Positions 37,340-49,700 of a DNA stretch of 64,000 nt are shown here, piece by piece. Under the pieces are notes generated by a model. The model was not told the origin of the DNA and ran no database searches. It saw only the letters and a list, made by a program, of their open reading frames with translations. The stretch comes from Diacronema lutheri (Eukaryota; Haptophyta; Pavlovophyceae; Pavlovales; Pavlovaceae), in NCBI GenBank assembly GCA_019448385.1, contig JAGTXO010000002.1:310001-374000 (forward strand), given 5' to 3'. The translations under genes and the position numbers were made by a program. The stretch's first letter is position 1. Every line of letters starts with the position of its first letter.

Positions 37340-40300
37340 ATGGTCACCCGATGGTTGCCCAACGCCGAGGCCCTCGCGCGCGCCGACTTTGACTGGCGCG
37401 CGGCCGCTGAGCGCTCGGCGCTCGCGCGCGCGCGGCGCGAGGCCGCAACGCGGCTGCAGGCCGCCGCGCGCGGCCGCGCAACACGCTCACGGCGCACGCG
37501 TCTGCTCGTCACGCGCGCGCACGCGCGCTCGGCTCCGCCCTCCGCCGCCGAGCGTGCGGCCGCGGCGGCTGCCGCCGACGTGCGCATCGCGCTCGCCGCC
37601 GCGGCCATGGTGCGGCCGCCGCGGCCCGCCGGCGGCGTGGCTCGCACAGCCACCGACGGCGCTGATGGCTTTGGCGCGCGCTTGCACGCCCTGCGCGGGC
37701 GGCTGACGCGGCTGCTGAGCACGTGGCTCACGGGCGCGGAGACGTGGGCTGTGCGCGCGTGGCGTGCCAACGCGGCTGAGCGCTTTCGTGCACGCGCGCT
37801 CCTCGCGCGGACGGCGTCAGTGCGCGCGCACGCCGCCGCGCGAGGCGTCGAGGCGATTCGCTCGGCCGCGCGCTCTGCTCGGCTGCGCGCATGGCAGCTT
37901 CGGCACGCGCGGCGCGCAGCGCTTGCGCGCAGCCGCACACTCTGGCTGCGGTGGCATCGGCATCGAGCGCGGCCACCATCCGCGGCGGCCGTGGCGCGCG
38001 CGGTGGCGTGCGAGCGGACAGCCGCGCGCGCACGCACGCGCACGCTCGGCAGCGCGTTGCACGAGCTCCGAAGCGCGGCCGACGCGACCGCCGCCGAGCG
38101 CGTCAAGCGGCGCTTGGCGAGCGCATGCGCGGCGCGCGCGCGCTTTGGCGCGCGCGCCGGCGCCGCGCTCGGCCGCTGGGCGCGGTGGTGCGAGCATGAG
38201 CGCGGCGTTGGCGGCGCGCTGCGCGCAGCCGCATCGTGGGCGCGTTTCCGCGCGCTCGCGCGCGGCGCGCGTGGCTGGCGTGGCGTGGCCGCCGAGCTGG
38301 GCGCGCGCAACACTGCGCGCTCGCGCGCGCGGCAGTTGGTGCTCACGGCCGCGGCCGCGCGTGCCCTGCTCGCGCTGACGGCCGCAGCCGTGGACGGCAC
38401 GATGCGCCACGTGGGCGGTGTGGCCGTGGGCACAGCGCATGGCCGACGCGCGCTGGCGCGGGTTGCGATCGCGGCTGTGACGACGCGAGCACGCCGCCGC
38501 CTCGCGCGCACGCATGTCGCCGCGGCGAGCGCGCACCTCGCGCTCGGCCGGCCGCTCGGCGCGCTGCGCCGTTGGGCAGCGCGAGGCGCGAGGCGTGCGC
38601 GCGCGTCAGCCGCCGCCGAGCTCGCCGACGCGGCACGACGCCGCGCGGCGGTGAACCGGCTGCGCGGCGCCGCCGCACAGGCGCGCGCACGCGCGCAGCA
38701 CGCGACGCTTGCGCGCGATCTCGGCGTGGCGCACGCGCGTTGGCGCGCGCTGCGACGCGCGCTTGGCGCGCTCGCACCGCTGCCAGCGGCCGGCGTCGCG
38801 CGGCATGCGTCGCCGCCGTCGTTGGGCGCGCTCGGCGGCGCGGACGACGGCGACGGCGATGCGCGCGGCGACGATCGTGGCGCTCTCGGCGGACGCGGTG
38901 GCAGCTGGCCCGCCCCGCGCTCCGTGTCCTGCGCGGATGCGGCGCGCGTCTCGTCGCCATCGCCCCGCACGCCGCTGCGCATCGCGCCCGCCATCGTGCC
39001 GCTCTCGCCACGCGCGCGCGCGCGCACGCCGCCGACGGCGCGCGCCAGCTTTGGCCACCGCAGGTCGGCAGCGGCGCAGCTCGATCGGCGGCGCAAGCTG
39101 CATGGCGCAACGTGCCGCTGGCGGCGCGCGGCGCTCGTGCGCGCGCGCGGCGCGCGCGCGGCGCAGGCGCTGGCGCGGCAGTGGCTGCGCGCGTGGCGCG
39201 CGGCCTCGCGGGCGGAGAGCGTGTCGCGCGCTGCGAGCCTCTCGCGCGGCCAGGCGCTCGCGCGGCGCAGCCGCGCCGCGCGCGCGCGCCGGTGCTCCCG
39301 CCCATTTGGCGAATGGTGGGCGCGCGCGCGGGTGCGCGGCGCCGCGGCATCGCGCGCGCCGTTCGCGGCGGCCGCGGCGGCTGTTTGGAGGCGCGGCCGC
39401 GCGCTGGGACGGTGGCTCGCCGCCGCCGCGCGCGCGCGCGTCGCGCGCCGGCGCGCGAGGGCCGCGGACGCGCGCCGCGTGCGCGCCGCGCTACGCGGCG
39501 TGCTGCGCGCGGCGCGTGCCGCCGCGGTCGCACGCCGGCGCGCCCTGCTGCTCGTACACGGGCCTGAGGCGGCGCTTGCCGCCGCAACGCGCTCGCGCTG
39601 GCTTGATAAGTGGCGCGGCGCGGCCGCCGCGCGCTCAGCGGGCGCGGTGCGCCTGCGGGCCGCACGGCGCGGCGCAGCGGCAGTCGCCCTTCGCGCACTG
39701 CGCGGTGCGACTGCGGCCGCCGGTCCGCGCATGTCACCGCTCGCCGTGCCGCCCGCGCGCGCGCGCCGCGCGGCTGCACTTCGCCGCTGGTTGGCCGTGC
39801 GCGCAGCCGCCGCCGTGCACACGAGCGCCGCCGCCGCCGTGCGCGCGCGAGCCGCGCGGACCGCGCACGCGACGGCCTTGGTTCGCTGGGGCGCAGCGCT
39901 GACTGTCGCACTGCGCCGCGCGATGAGTGCGCGCGCGCTGCGCACGCTGCGCACGGCCACTCAACGCGCGCGCGCGCGCTCGGTTGGGCTCGCCGCGCGC
40001 GCGCTCGTCGCCGTCGAGCGCACGCAGGCGTCCGGTGCCGCGCGGCTGCTGCTCCGCTGGCGGACGGGCGCGCGCCACGTGGCGCAGCGCGCGGCGCAGC
40101 ACGCATCGATGCACGACGCTCTTGTGGCAGCGCCGCCTGCCGTGTCGACCCGCCTCGGTCGAGGCGCGCGTCTGCGCGGCGGAGCCGCGCGCGCGCACGA
40201 CGCGCTGTGCACGTGGCGAGGCGAGGCCGCGCGGCAGCGCACGCGGGAGCTCGCCGCCTTCTCGCGACGCGCTGCGCGCGGCGTACCGCGACGCGCAGTC

Positions 40301-40390
40301 GATGGGCGGGCGTGGGCGGGGCGCGCCGGCGAGTTGGCCGCGCCGCACGCGGCCGCACGGGCTGACGTGCGCGGACTTCGCTGGGCGTGA
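37340..40390 (+). CDS. long Sfi1-like tryptophan-repeat protein with IQ motif, about 1,016 aa
   Basis: Single exon, start at ATG 37340 (MVTRWLPNAEALARAD), possibly earlier. Near the N-terminus AATRLQAAARGRATRSRR fits an IQ-type calmodulin-binding motif. The rest is made of Trp-centred repeats such as VRAWRANAAERFRARALL, LRAWQLRHARRAALARS and LGRWARWCEHERGV, the same style as the 442-aa protein at 28-1356. A Pro/Ser-rich spacer (residues about 530-580) divides two repeat blocks. Sfi1 repeats bind centrin along a long helix at basal bodies and centrosomes, so a basal-body role is plausible but inferred. Composition is extremely Arg/Ala-rich. Confidence 0.7.
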   Translation: MVTRWLPNAEALARADFDWRAAAERSALARARREAATRLQAAARGRATRSRRTRLLVTRAHARSAPPSAAERAAAAAAADVRIALAAAAMVRPPRPAGGVARTATDGADGFGARLHALRGRLTRLLSTWLTGAETWAVRAWRANAAERFRARALLARTASVRAHAAARGVEAIRSAARSARLRAWQLRHARRAALARSRTLWLRWHRHRARPPSAAAVARAVACERTAARARTRTLGSALHELRSAADATAAERVKRRLASACAARARFGARAGAALGRWARWCEHERGVGGALRAAASWARFRALARGARGWRGVAAELGARNTARSRARQLVLTAAAARALLALTAAAVDGTMRHVGGVAVGTAHGRRALARVAIAAVTTRARRRLARTHVAAASAHLALGRPLGALRRWAARGARRARASAAAELADAARRRAAVNRLRGAAAQARARAQHATLARDLGVAHARWRALRRALGALAPLPAAGVARHASPPSLGALGGADDGDGDARGDDRGALGGRGGSWPAPRSVSCADAARVSSPSPRTPLRIAPAIVPLSPRARARTPPTARASFGHRRSAAAQLDRRRKLHGATCRWRRAALVRARGARAAQALARQWLRAWRAASRAESVSRAASLSRGQALARRSRAARARRCSRPFGEWWARARVRGAAASRAPFAAAAAAVWRRGRALGRWLAAAARARVARRRARAADARRVRAALRGVLRAARAAAVARRRALLLVHGPEAALAAATRSRWLDKWRGAAAARSAGAVRLRAARRGAAAVALRALRGATAAAGPRMSPLAVPPARARRAAALRRWLAVRAAAAVHTSAAAAVRARAARTAHATALVRWGAALTVALRRAMSARALRTLRTATQRARARSVGLAARALVAVERTQASGAARLLLRWRTGARHVAQRAAQHASMHDALVAAPPAVSTRLGRGARLRGGAARAHDALCTWRGEAARQRTRELAAFSRRAARGVPRRAVDGRAWAGRAGELAAPHAAARADVRGLRWA

Positions 40391-40490
40391 GAGGCCTCTC
40401 GCTAGTTTTTCTGCTGTCCCCTTTCTCATCTCTACCGTTCCCCCTCCTACGGGAAAGGGGGGAGGGGGGAAACCCTGTCCGCACCTGCCA

Positions 40491-42082
40491 TCAGGCTCCG
40501 AGCGAGGCGGAGCCCGAGATGCGGATCGTGTTCGCGTCGGCGCGCGGCCGAGCAATCGAGCCACCACCGCCCTGCGCGGCGTCGGAGGAGGAGCGGCGCG
40601 CCTGCTGGAAGAGCGTCCTGCCCGGCGACGACGACGCGGCCGCAGGCAGCGGCAAGATGGGCGTGCCCATGCGGCCAAAGACGCCAGAGGACGCCTCGGC
40701 ACTCGCGCATCGCTCGGCACGACCAAACGCAAAGCCGCGCGCGGCGCTCGGCTCGGAATCGTCGCGGTGCAGCGTCGCAAGCGTCGGCCTGCGCGGCTTG
40801 CTCAAGAAATGCCGCCTGTGCCGCTCGGCCGCGCCATCGTCCTGCTCGTCGCATGACGCCTCAGCCGACGAGGCGTGCGCGCCGACATCCAGGGTGGCGG
40901 GTGGCGCGTGCGCGCGCGCGCCGTCCTGCGTCGTCGACCCGTTGCGCGCGCTCGCGCCGCCCGCGTTGGGCGCGGGTGAGGCGGGCGATATGCCACCCGA
41001 GCCCATGCCGGCCGCGTGCGCCGCGCCGAGCGCCTCCGAGCGGCGCTGCGCACGCGCAACATCTTCGGCGCTCACGTCGAGGCCGGCGGCGCTTTCCCTG
41101 CGCTGCTGCGCGCGTAGCGCCGCGGTCGCCGACGCAAACTCGCAGAAGATGCCCTCGTCCGTGGCGCGCAGCTCAGGCTGCAGCAGCGGCGCACTTGCAC
41201 CGGCCGGCATTGTAAGGCCGATGATTGCGAGCGATGCGTGCGAGAGCACGAAGCCGTTGCCGTCCGGTCTGCGCTCCATCACGACCATCTGCGCGTTCTC
41301 CGGGTTGCGCGTGCCCTCGAAGAGCTCGACGGGCCAGTGGAACCAGCGCATGAGGAAGAGCCGCATTGTCAGGCCATGCGAGACGATCACCGCCTGCGCA
41401 CGGACGCGCGCGCACGAGCGCCGCGTGCACGCATCTCAGCCGACGGCCGCTGCCGCCTCCGCTGCGGCGCTGCAACGGTGCGCGTGCGCGCGTGCGCCGT
41501 CACGTTCGTGTCGCCCCCCAGGCCGTCCGAGAGGATGTCGCGTGCGAGCGTCTCGAGGAAGGTGGAGACGCGATCGTACACGTCGGCGCCCGACTCGCCG
41601 TTGGGGAAGCGGTAGAAGAAGCGCCCAAACTTTAACCGCTCCGCCTTGGCCTGACGCATCCGCTCGGACTCCTGGAAGTTGCCAAAGTCCATCTCGCGCA
41701 GCCGCGGCTCCATGCGCACTTCGAGGACCTGCTCGGGCTCGAGCTGGAGCGCGAGGTTGGCAAAGGTCTCGCGCGTGCGGTAGTAGGGCGACACGTAGAA
41801 GAGGCATTTCTCCGAGCCCACCTCAGCGCCAAGCGCGCGCCCCGCCGCAATCGCCTGCGCGTGCCCCTTCGGCGAGAGGCGCACGCGCCAGTCGGGCACG
41901 TACGAGTAGACCGACTCGTTCACGTTGCCGACGCTCTCGCCGTGCCTGATCAGAATGATCCGCTTGGGCAGCGCCATGCGCTTCGCCGGGGCGCCCAGCG
42001 CCCGCCGGCGAGCGACGCGCAGCACGACGTACGCGATGACGGCGAGCGCGAGCGTCGGCAGCGCGGCGGCGCTCAGCGCCAT
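40491..42082 (-). CDS. histidine-phosphatase (phosphoglycerate mutase-like) membrane-anchored protein
   Basis: Exons 42082-41504 and 41393-40491 (intron 110 nt, phase 0; junction GGDTN-AVIVSHGLT), 493 aa. The start at 42082 opens a membrane anchor (ALPTLALAVIAYVVLRVA); an upstream ATG at 42226 would add 48 residues. The catalytic RHG motif is IILIRHGESVGN with further active-site elements SPYYRTRETF, REMDFGNF and VSHG. It belongs to the branch of phosphoglycerate-mutase-fold phosphatases related to DET1-type proteins (GLTMRLFLMRWFHW is diagnostic). The C-terminal 250 residues are Ser/Ala-rich and probably regulatory. The substrate is unknown. Confidence 0.9.
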
Positions 42083-42444
42083 GCCGAACGCGGCGGCGGT
42101 CGGCAAAACGGGCGTCGCGGGGCAAGCGCCCGGCAGCTGCGCGCCGGCGTTGGCAGCACCCGCACGTCGGCGCTCGCCGCAAATGTCAGTCGTCGGCGCC
42201 GCGGCTCTCCGGCCGGGCATGCGCACACGAACAAAACGTGAGCCCTAGTGACATTCGAGGCCTGTCACGAGTCGTTGACTCGTGCAGCTCATGAGCCCTT
42301 GTCCACTGCTCAATGGATGCCAGCCCCTCCGCTCAATGTCACAATGTGGCATCGCTGGCATGTGTTGAACTCATCTCACTCGCTCGCGGACCAGGCGGAC
42401 AACCCTCCCCCCCCCCCCCCCCCCCCCCCCGCTCCCCCAACCCC
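42083..42444. other. 362-bp gap between the histidine-phosphatase gene and the DUF445 gene
   Basis: Lower GC than neighbouring exons. It contains a 24-nt poly-C run (42407-42430) just after the DUF445 stop. If the phosphatase starts at 42226 the gap shrinks to 218 bp. No coding frame of note. Confidence 0.6.
42407..42430 (+). repeat. 24-nt poly-C tract
   Basis: Uninterrupted C run 14 bp beyond the DUF445 stop codon, so in its probable 3' UTR as poly-G on the sense strand. Confidence 0.9.
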
Positions 42445-43570
42445 TCACGGGTAGCCCAGCGCGGTGGAGACCAGCCCAATCGCGGCCCCAAAGACGTTGC
42501 CCCATACCACGAGCCAACCCAGGTGCACGCGGATCACCTCCTCGAGCAGTGCGCGCACGCGCTCGGGCGTGAGCTCGAGCAGCTTGGTGGACATCAGGCT
42601 GTCGATCTCGGCGCGCAGGCGATGAACGGGCATGATGGCCGCCGGGTCAAGCTGCGTGGCGATGATCGGCCCGAGGTCAGCAGCAGCGCCCTTGATGAAG
42701 GCCATCACGACTGGCTTGAGCGAGCGCGGTTCAATCCCCTGCGGGCGCGCGAGGCGCGACGCGGGCCGGACGAACCTCGCGGGGGCGTCGGCGCGGCGTG
42801 ACGCGCGGCGTGCGCGCCGCGCGCACCTTACCTGCATTGCGAGAATGAGGCCCTCTGGCTTTGCCTTGAGCCCCTCGAGCTGCGCCTCGACCATCTGCTC
42901 GACGGCCGGCGAGCCGAGCATCCGGCTCAACTCTGCCTGCAGCGCCGCGCCGTCCGAGCCCTCGGCCAGGCTCGCGAGCTTGGTGCGCAAGTAACGCTCC
43001 AGATACTCCGAGTCGAAGAAAGTCCTATGCACACGGCGCCGCGCGCGAGCGTCAGACGGCGCGAGTGCGTAGAAGGCGCGCGCGCGTCCCACGGCCGCTC
43101 GCGCGCCGCCCGCACTTCATCATCGTGTCCTTGACCGTCTCGCGGATCTCGACGAAGCGCAACGGGATCACGCCCGAGCCGTACAAGCCGGGCACGCGCT
43201 CGAAGAGCATGTGCACCGCAAGCCAGTTGGTGATGCCCCCCGCGAATCCAAACACGCCCGCGGCGAGCACCCACCGCGTGTACGGCCCCGCGTCCCCGAA
43301 CGACTTCATGAACACGCCAACGAGCATGAGCGCAAACGTGCACGCGTTCGAAGCGAACGTCTTGGTGTAGTAGCGTTGCCAGTCCACGTTGAACAGCCCG
43401 CGCACGACCGCGCGGGGTGGCGGCGCGGCGCTCGCGTGCGCGTGCGCGCGCTCGGCGCTCGGCGCGCTCGCCGTCGGCGCGGTGGTAAGGATCGCAGGCC
43501 CACTCTCGATCCACGCCTGTGGGTCGTCCCTCATCTGACGGTACGAGTTGGCCGCGGCGGCCTCGCTCAT
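42445..43570 (-). CDS. DUF445-family membrane protein, three exons
   Basis: Exons 43570-43116, 43024-42832 and 42738-42445 (introns 91 and 93 nt), 313 aa; junctions DTMMK-TFFDSEYL and LILAMQ-GIEPRSLK. The DUF445 signature is clear: a membrane helix, then GFAGGITNWLAVHMLFERVPG, SGVIPLRFVEIRETVKD, then amphipathic helices and a final membrane helix (LGWLVVWGNVFGAAIGLV). DUF445 proteins (YheB/YjiN-like) are bacterial-type membrane proteins of unknown function. The start at 43570 (MSEAAAANSYRQM) is the most downstream sensible ATG; the frame stays open upstream. Its start is 185 bp from the divergent giant gene at 43756. Confidence 0.88.
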
Positions 43571-43755
43571 GTCCTTCGCTTTGGCCGTCAGTACGAGTCC
43601 ACCGCCATCGTCGATGCACCCGGACCACGTCTGGAGAGTCCGGGCGGAACTACGGATTTTTCTTTCTTGCTTCGTCCCGCGCGCCACCCGACTTCGGGCT
43701 TTGGCTGTTGGCCTCCGCACGGACCTGCTCCCCGCGTCACCAGGCGCGCGTCGCG

Positions 43756-46700
43756 ATGCGTGGCGGCCCGCTGCTCGTGATCCTAGCCGCGTGCGCCGCG
43801 ACTGGAGCGCACGCGCTTCGCAAGGCGACGCCAAAGTCCACGCCGCGCGCGGGTGGCGGCAGCCGTGCGGGCGGCGGCGGCGCACGGATCGGCGTCGGCA
43901 AGCCGCCGCCGCTGGCCGACGCGACGCTCACGCGGCGCGAGGCGATCAAGAACTTTGGACTCGGGCTGCTCACGGGTGTGGCCGCGGATCGGCTGCTCGC
44001 CGCTTCGCTCAACGCCACCACCTCGCCCGTCAAGGTGCCGATGGTCACCGGATACGACGTCGTGCGCCCGCTCTACGAGCGCGACGAGGCGCTGAGCTCG
44101 GAGCCGGCGGCGGTCGCGCCAGCGGTCGCGCCGTCGCCGTCCTCGCCGCCGCCGCTGGCTACGGCGGCAGCGCCGGTGCTCCGCACGCCGGCGCCCCCCG
44201 CCACGGTTGTGCCGCAGCCCGCCGCCAGCGTGACGCTTACCGCCATCGACGCGGCGCGCGCGACGACGCTCGTGAGCGTGGGCGCGGCGGGCGGCGTCGC
44301 GGTGCGCGCCGCGCTCGACCGGGGCGACGAAGCGATGGACAAGTCGCGCGTGCCAAGCGAGCGCGACGCCGCGGCATTCGCGCCCGAGGACGCGCTCGAG
44401 GCCGCCGTCGCCGCTGCCGCCGAGGCCTCGGCGGCCGCGCCGGCCAGCGCGAAGGCGGTGGCGGCCGCGGCCGTCGCGCGCGCGCCGTCAGACGCAGCGA
44501 GCGCGAGGGCAGCCTTCGAGGTGCGCGCGGCGGAGGAGCTGCGCGCGGCACGTGCGGCTGCCGAGGCGAGCGCGGCGGCCGAGGCGGAAGAGGCTGCGAT
44601 CCGCCGTGCCAAGAGCGCGAGCGAGGCGCAGGCCGCGCGCTCGGCGGCGCGCGCGGCCGAAGAGGCCGGTGCAACGGCTCGCGCGATGGCGCAGGCGCGC
44701 GCGGCGGAGGAGGCGGCTGCGGCGAGCGTGGCGCGACGCGTGGCGGCCGAGCGCGACGCCGCGACGCAGGTTGCCGCGGCGCAGGCCGCGCAAGCCCTGC
44801 GCACGCGGCCGCAACCCCCGCCCGTGGCCGCGCCGCCGGTCGCACCGCCCGCCCAAGCCACGCCCGTCGCCGATTCGCTGCCCGCCGCGCCCGCCGAGAC
44901 CGGCGCGAAGGCCGACACGCCATGGTGGCAGCAAGGCTGGCCGTGGAGCGGACTGCCGACCGACGTGCGCCAGCTGTACAGGCCTGCGCCCGACACGGGC
45001 GTGTCCACCCTCTACCGGCCGGCGCCCGCCGCTCCGCCGCGGGAGCCGCGCGCGGCGCCGGCGCCGGCAGTGCGCGAGGCCGAGCCCGCCGTCGCGGCCG
45101 AGTCCGCGAGCGCCGCGCCGGCGCTCGCGCAACCGCCTGCCATGGCCGCCGAGCCGCCTGCGCCCGACGATGCGGGTGGTGTGCGCGCGTTCGATCTTGA
45201 GCGCGCGACGACCGCCGCGCGCGAGCAGATGATGCGGCTCTTTCGCGAGCGACAGAAGCAGGGCGGCGAGGCGGAGGCGGGCGCAGACGCCGACGAAGCG
45301 CTCGCCGCCGAGCTCCGCGCGGCCGCGCTCGACGCCGAGGCCGCAGAGGCCGCCGCGTCGCTCGTCAAGGCGTGGGGCGTCGACTCAGCCGACCCGGACC
45401 GCGCCGACCCGGACCGCGCGACCGATGAGGGCGGTGCGCGCGACGACGACGACGATGACGAGCCGCCGGGCGCGCGCGCGCGCGCCGTGCGCGCGCTGCG
45501 CGAGGCACTTGGCCCGGCTGTGCGACAGTCTGTCTCGGGCGCCAAGGGATCGCTCGTGTCCGCTCGCTCGCTGCTGCTGCATTTGCGCGCCGAGGCGAGC
45601 GCCGCGCTCGCAGAGGGGCGCGCGTCGGCCGCGCTGGCCGCCGGCGCCGTCGGCAGCGCGGCCGCGCAGAGCGCGGCGCGCGCCGACGCGGCCGCCGTCT
45701 CGGCGCTTGCAGCGGTCGTGCGCGCGGTCGACCACGCGATAGACGCTGCGGAGGACGCGGCGCGCGCGTCGGGCGTGGGCGAGCTGCTCGGCCGTGCCGA
45801 CGCGCGCGCGTACACGGCGCTCGCTGCGCTCTCCTCGGCCGTCGAGTCGGCCGCCGATGCGGCGGCGGCGGCGCTCGCCGGTACGGCGCTGCCGCGGCTG
45901 CGCGCGGCGCTCGCAGCGGCCGCTGCGCTGCTCGCGCAGGCGCGGGCGGCCGTCGAGACGGCCGTGCGCGCTGCCGCTGACGGCGCGCGTGCGTGGCGTA
46001 CGGACCCGACCGCCGTCTTCTCACGCGCGCGCGACGGCGCGTCCGCGCTCGGTGCGCGCGCGGTCGGCGCGGCCGACGGCCTGAGCGCGCGCGCTCTCGC
46101 GTCGGCCGCCAAGGCGGCAGACGCGGCGGCGGACGCGGCACGCGCGGCGCGCGCGGCGATCTCCGCGCGCGTCGGCACGCCTGTCGGACTGGCCGCGCGC
46201 GACGCGCTCGGCGCGATCAGCGCGCGCGCCGCCGCGTCGCGCGCGGCGATCGCCGCGGCGCTCGCCGCGTCTGTCGCAGCCGCCGTCGGCGCGGCGGGCG
46301 CCGCGGGCGCGGCGGGCGCCGCGCTCGGCCCTGCGGCGTCGGCCGCGCTGCTCGCTGCGAGCGAGGCGGCGCTCGGCGCGTGCGCCGTTCTCGCCGCGAT
46401 GGGCGACGACGCGCGCAACGCTGCGCTCGACGCGCTGCGCGCCGCGCGCGAGCGCGCGCGCGCAGCGCTCGACTCGGCGGACGAGCTGGCGGGCGCGCTG
46501 CTCGCTCGGCTGATCGGGGCGCTCGAGCGCACGCTTGACGCCCTCGGCGGCGCGGCGGCGGCGGCGCGCGCGCGCGGCGCGGGCATCGGGCCGGCGGCGG
46601 TCGAAATGCTACGCGCCGCGCGCACGTTCGCGGCTGACGCGCTTGAGGCCGCCGCCGCGCTCGCCGACGCGACGGCGGATACCGCGCGCAACCGCATCGT

Positions 46701-49700
46701 CGCGCTGCGCGCCGCCTCGGCTGATGCGCTCGCCGCCGCCGCCGCGCTGGCCGACGGCACAGCCGGCCGTGCGCGCGACCGTTTCGCCGCGCTGCCCACC
46801 TCGCTGCGCGCCGCCTCGGCCGCGACCGGCACGCAGCTGGCGCGCACGTCCGACGCGGCGGTGGACGCGCTCGCACGCGCCGACGCGAGCGCGCTGCGCG
46901 CCGCCGCGCTCGCGATCACCGAGGCGGAGGCGGCGCTCGACGCGGCGCGCGACGCGGCGGACAGCTCGCTCGACCGCAGCTCGGCCGCCGCGCGCGCAAG
47001 CATCCGTGACGCCGCCGCCGCCGCCGTCACGCGCCTCGCCGCCGCGCGCGCCGCGCTGGACAGCGTCTCGCCCACCGCCGGCGCGAAAATCGTCGCCGCG
47101 CGCGACGCGGCGGCCGACGCGCTTGCCGCCGCGCGCGAGGCGACGGCGGCCGCCGCGGCCGCCACGGCCGAGCGCGCGCGCGGCGCGCTCGGCGGCGCGC
47201 GTGGTGCGGTCGGCGGCTGGTACGTCGGCGCGGGCGGCGCCGTCTCGGCCGTCGGCCCGTTCGCGCGCGACGCGGTTGCTCGAGCGGACGCTCGGCTGCT
47301 CCGCGCGTACCGGCTCGTCGTCGCGCAGGTGATGCGCGCGGCCGACGCGGCCGCCGACGTGGTCGGCGCGAGCGCGGCGCAGCTCGGAGCCGCGACGACG
47401 AGCGGTGCGCGTGGCGCGGCGCGCGCCGCGCAGCTCGTGATCGAGCGCGCGCGCGGCCGGCTGGGCGGCGCGGACGGCGCGCCTGCGCCCATCGAGGCGT
47501 CGCCATCGCTGCCACCGCCGCCTGCGCCCATCGAGGCGTCGTCATCGCTGCCACCGCCGCCTGCGCCCATCGAGGCGTCGCCATCGCTGCCACCGCCGCC
47601 TGCGCCCATCGAGGCGTCGCCATCGCTGCCACCGCCGCCTGCGCCCATCGAGGCGTCGCCATCGCTGCCACCGCCGCCTGCGCCCATCCAGGCGTCGCCA
47701 TCGCTGTTACCGCCGCCTGCGCCCATCCAGGCGTCGCCATCGCTGCCACCGCCGCCTGCGCCCATCGAGGCGTCGCCATCGCTGCCACCGCCGCCTGCGC
47801 CCATCCAGGCGTCGCCATCGCTGTTACCGCCGACTGTTGCGGTGGCGGCGCCGCCGTCACCTCCACACGCCGCCGCGCCGCTGCCGCCGCGCGCCACCGA
47901 ATTGCCACCACCGATGCTGCCGCCGCCGACGCTGCCGCCGCCAACACTGCGCTCGCCGCCGACGCCGCCGCCGCCGGTCGCCACGCCAGCCGCACGGGAC
48001 GCCACGCCAGCCGCACGGGACGCCACGCCAGCCGCACGGGACGCCATCGTCGAGCCCGCGCTGCAGCCGCTCCGCCTGCCGCCGCCCGCACGCACAGCGC
48101 TCCCGCCGCCCGTCGCTGCAGCCGCGCCGCCGCCGCCGCCCGTCGCCATGGTGCCGCCACCGCCGCCCGCCGCGCGCGAGCCCGAGCCCGTCAAGCTGCC
48201 GCGTGCGCGCGCAGAGGACGGTGCGCCCGACGGTGGCGACGTGCGGCCTGATCTCACCGACCCCCTGCCGCGCGGCATGGCGGCGCCCGAACGCGCGCCC
48301 TCGCCGTCGCGCGCCGCCGAGGCCGTCGCGAAGACGCGCGCGGCCGCCGCAAAGACCGCCGCGGCAGCGCGCGACGTTGCAGCTGCGGCGAAGGGCCGGT
48401 CGGCCGCCGCCGCGAGCACGCTCGCGGCGAGGACGCGCTTGGCACTCGGCTCGGTGCAGCGGCTGGACCCGCGCGCAGCCGGCAGCGGCGCCCTTGCGGC
48501 TGTCCCTCCCGCCGCGAGCGCGGCGGGCGCGGCGCTCGCGGCCGCGGACGGGCGCGCACTCGGCGCGCTCGCGTCCGCCGTGCTCGCGCTCGACGCGACG
48601 CTCAGCACGGCCGTCGAGCGCGGCGCGCAGGTCGCTGGCCCCGCGCTCGCCGCCGTCACGCCGGCGCAGCGCGCGGCCGCGGCGCAGGAGGCGGCCGCCG
48701 CTGCCGCCATTCGTACCCTCGCTGCGCTCACGCGCGCGACGGAGGCGACGGCCGACGTGGCCGACGCGGCGCTCGCCGCCGCGCGGCCTGCAGAGCGCGC
48801 CGCCGACGCGACGCGCGCTCTGCACGCCGCGAGCGCGCAGCTGCTCGTCGGCGCGAGCGCAGCCGCCGCCGCGGCCGCCGCCGCGGCCGACCGCGCGCTG
48901 GCGAGCGCGCGCGCGGGCGCAGGCGACGCGGGCGCGGCGGCGCTCGCGTCCGCGCGCGCGTCGCTCGACGCCGCGCGCGCTTCGCTCGAGCGCGCGCTCG
49001 CCGCGCTGCGCGAGGCGCTCGCCGCAGCGGTGGCGGGCGCGTCGGATGCGACGCAGGCCGCGGCGGCCGCGGTTCGTGTGGCCGCAGCCGAGCTCGCGCT
49101 CAGCGCCGCCGTGGCGATCGACGCGCTGGGTGGCGTCGCGAGCGAGACGGGCGGCGCGTTGCGCGCGCGCGCGCGCGCCGCGACCGACGCGGCCACGATC
49201 GCTGCAGCGCGCATCCGCGAGGGCGTTGCCGCGCGCGCCCGGCTCGTCGCGTCGTCCACCGAAGGCGCGAGTACGCGCGTGCTGGTTGCGCTTGAGAAGG
49301 CATACCAAGCTTTCGATCTTGCGGTGCGGAATGCCTTTGACGCGATCGACTTTGCGGTACACGCCGCGCGGCCGCTCGAGCGCGCGGCCAGTGGCCAGCG
49401 GGCGCTCGCCTCTGTCGCCGCGCGAGCGCGCGGCGCCGTCTTGGCCGCTGCCGCCAATGCGGTCGACCCCACGGCAGCGGCGTTTGCCGAGCTCGCGCCC
49501 GCTGAGCGGAGCCGTGCGGCGCTCAGCGCGAGTCGCGCTGCGATCGACGCGCTCGTCGCGCGCTCCGCCGCCGCTACCGCCGCCGCCGCCGCCGCCGCCG
49601 AGCACGCAGCGCACAGCGCGCGCGAGCGCGCCGCGGCCGCCGCCGAGGTGGCGACGCGCGCCTCCGACGCGGCGCGCGCGCGCGCCGCCGCGCTGCCCCT

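Noticed and set aside
42728-42740. T-arm-like word ggttcaatcccc suggesting a tRNA
   Set aside because: No matching acceptor stem, D-arm or anticodon arm could be placed on either strand, and the site is the start of DUF445 exon 3.
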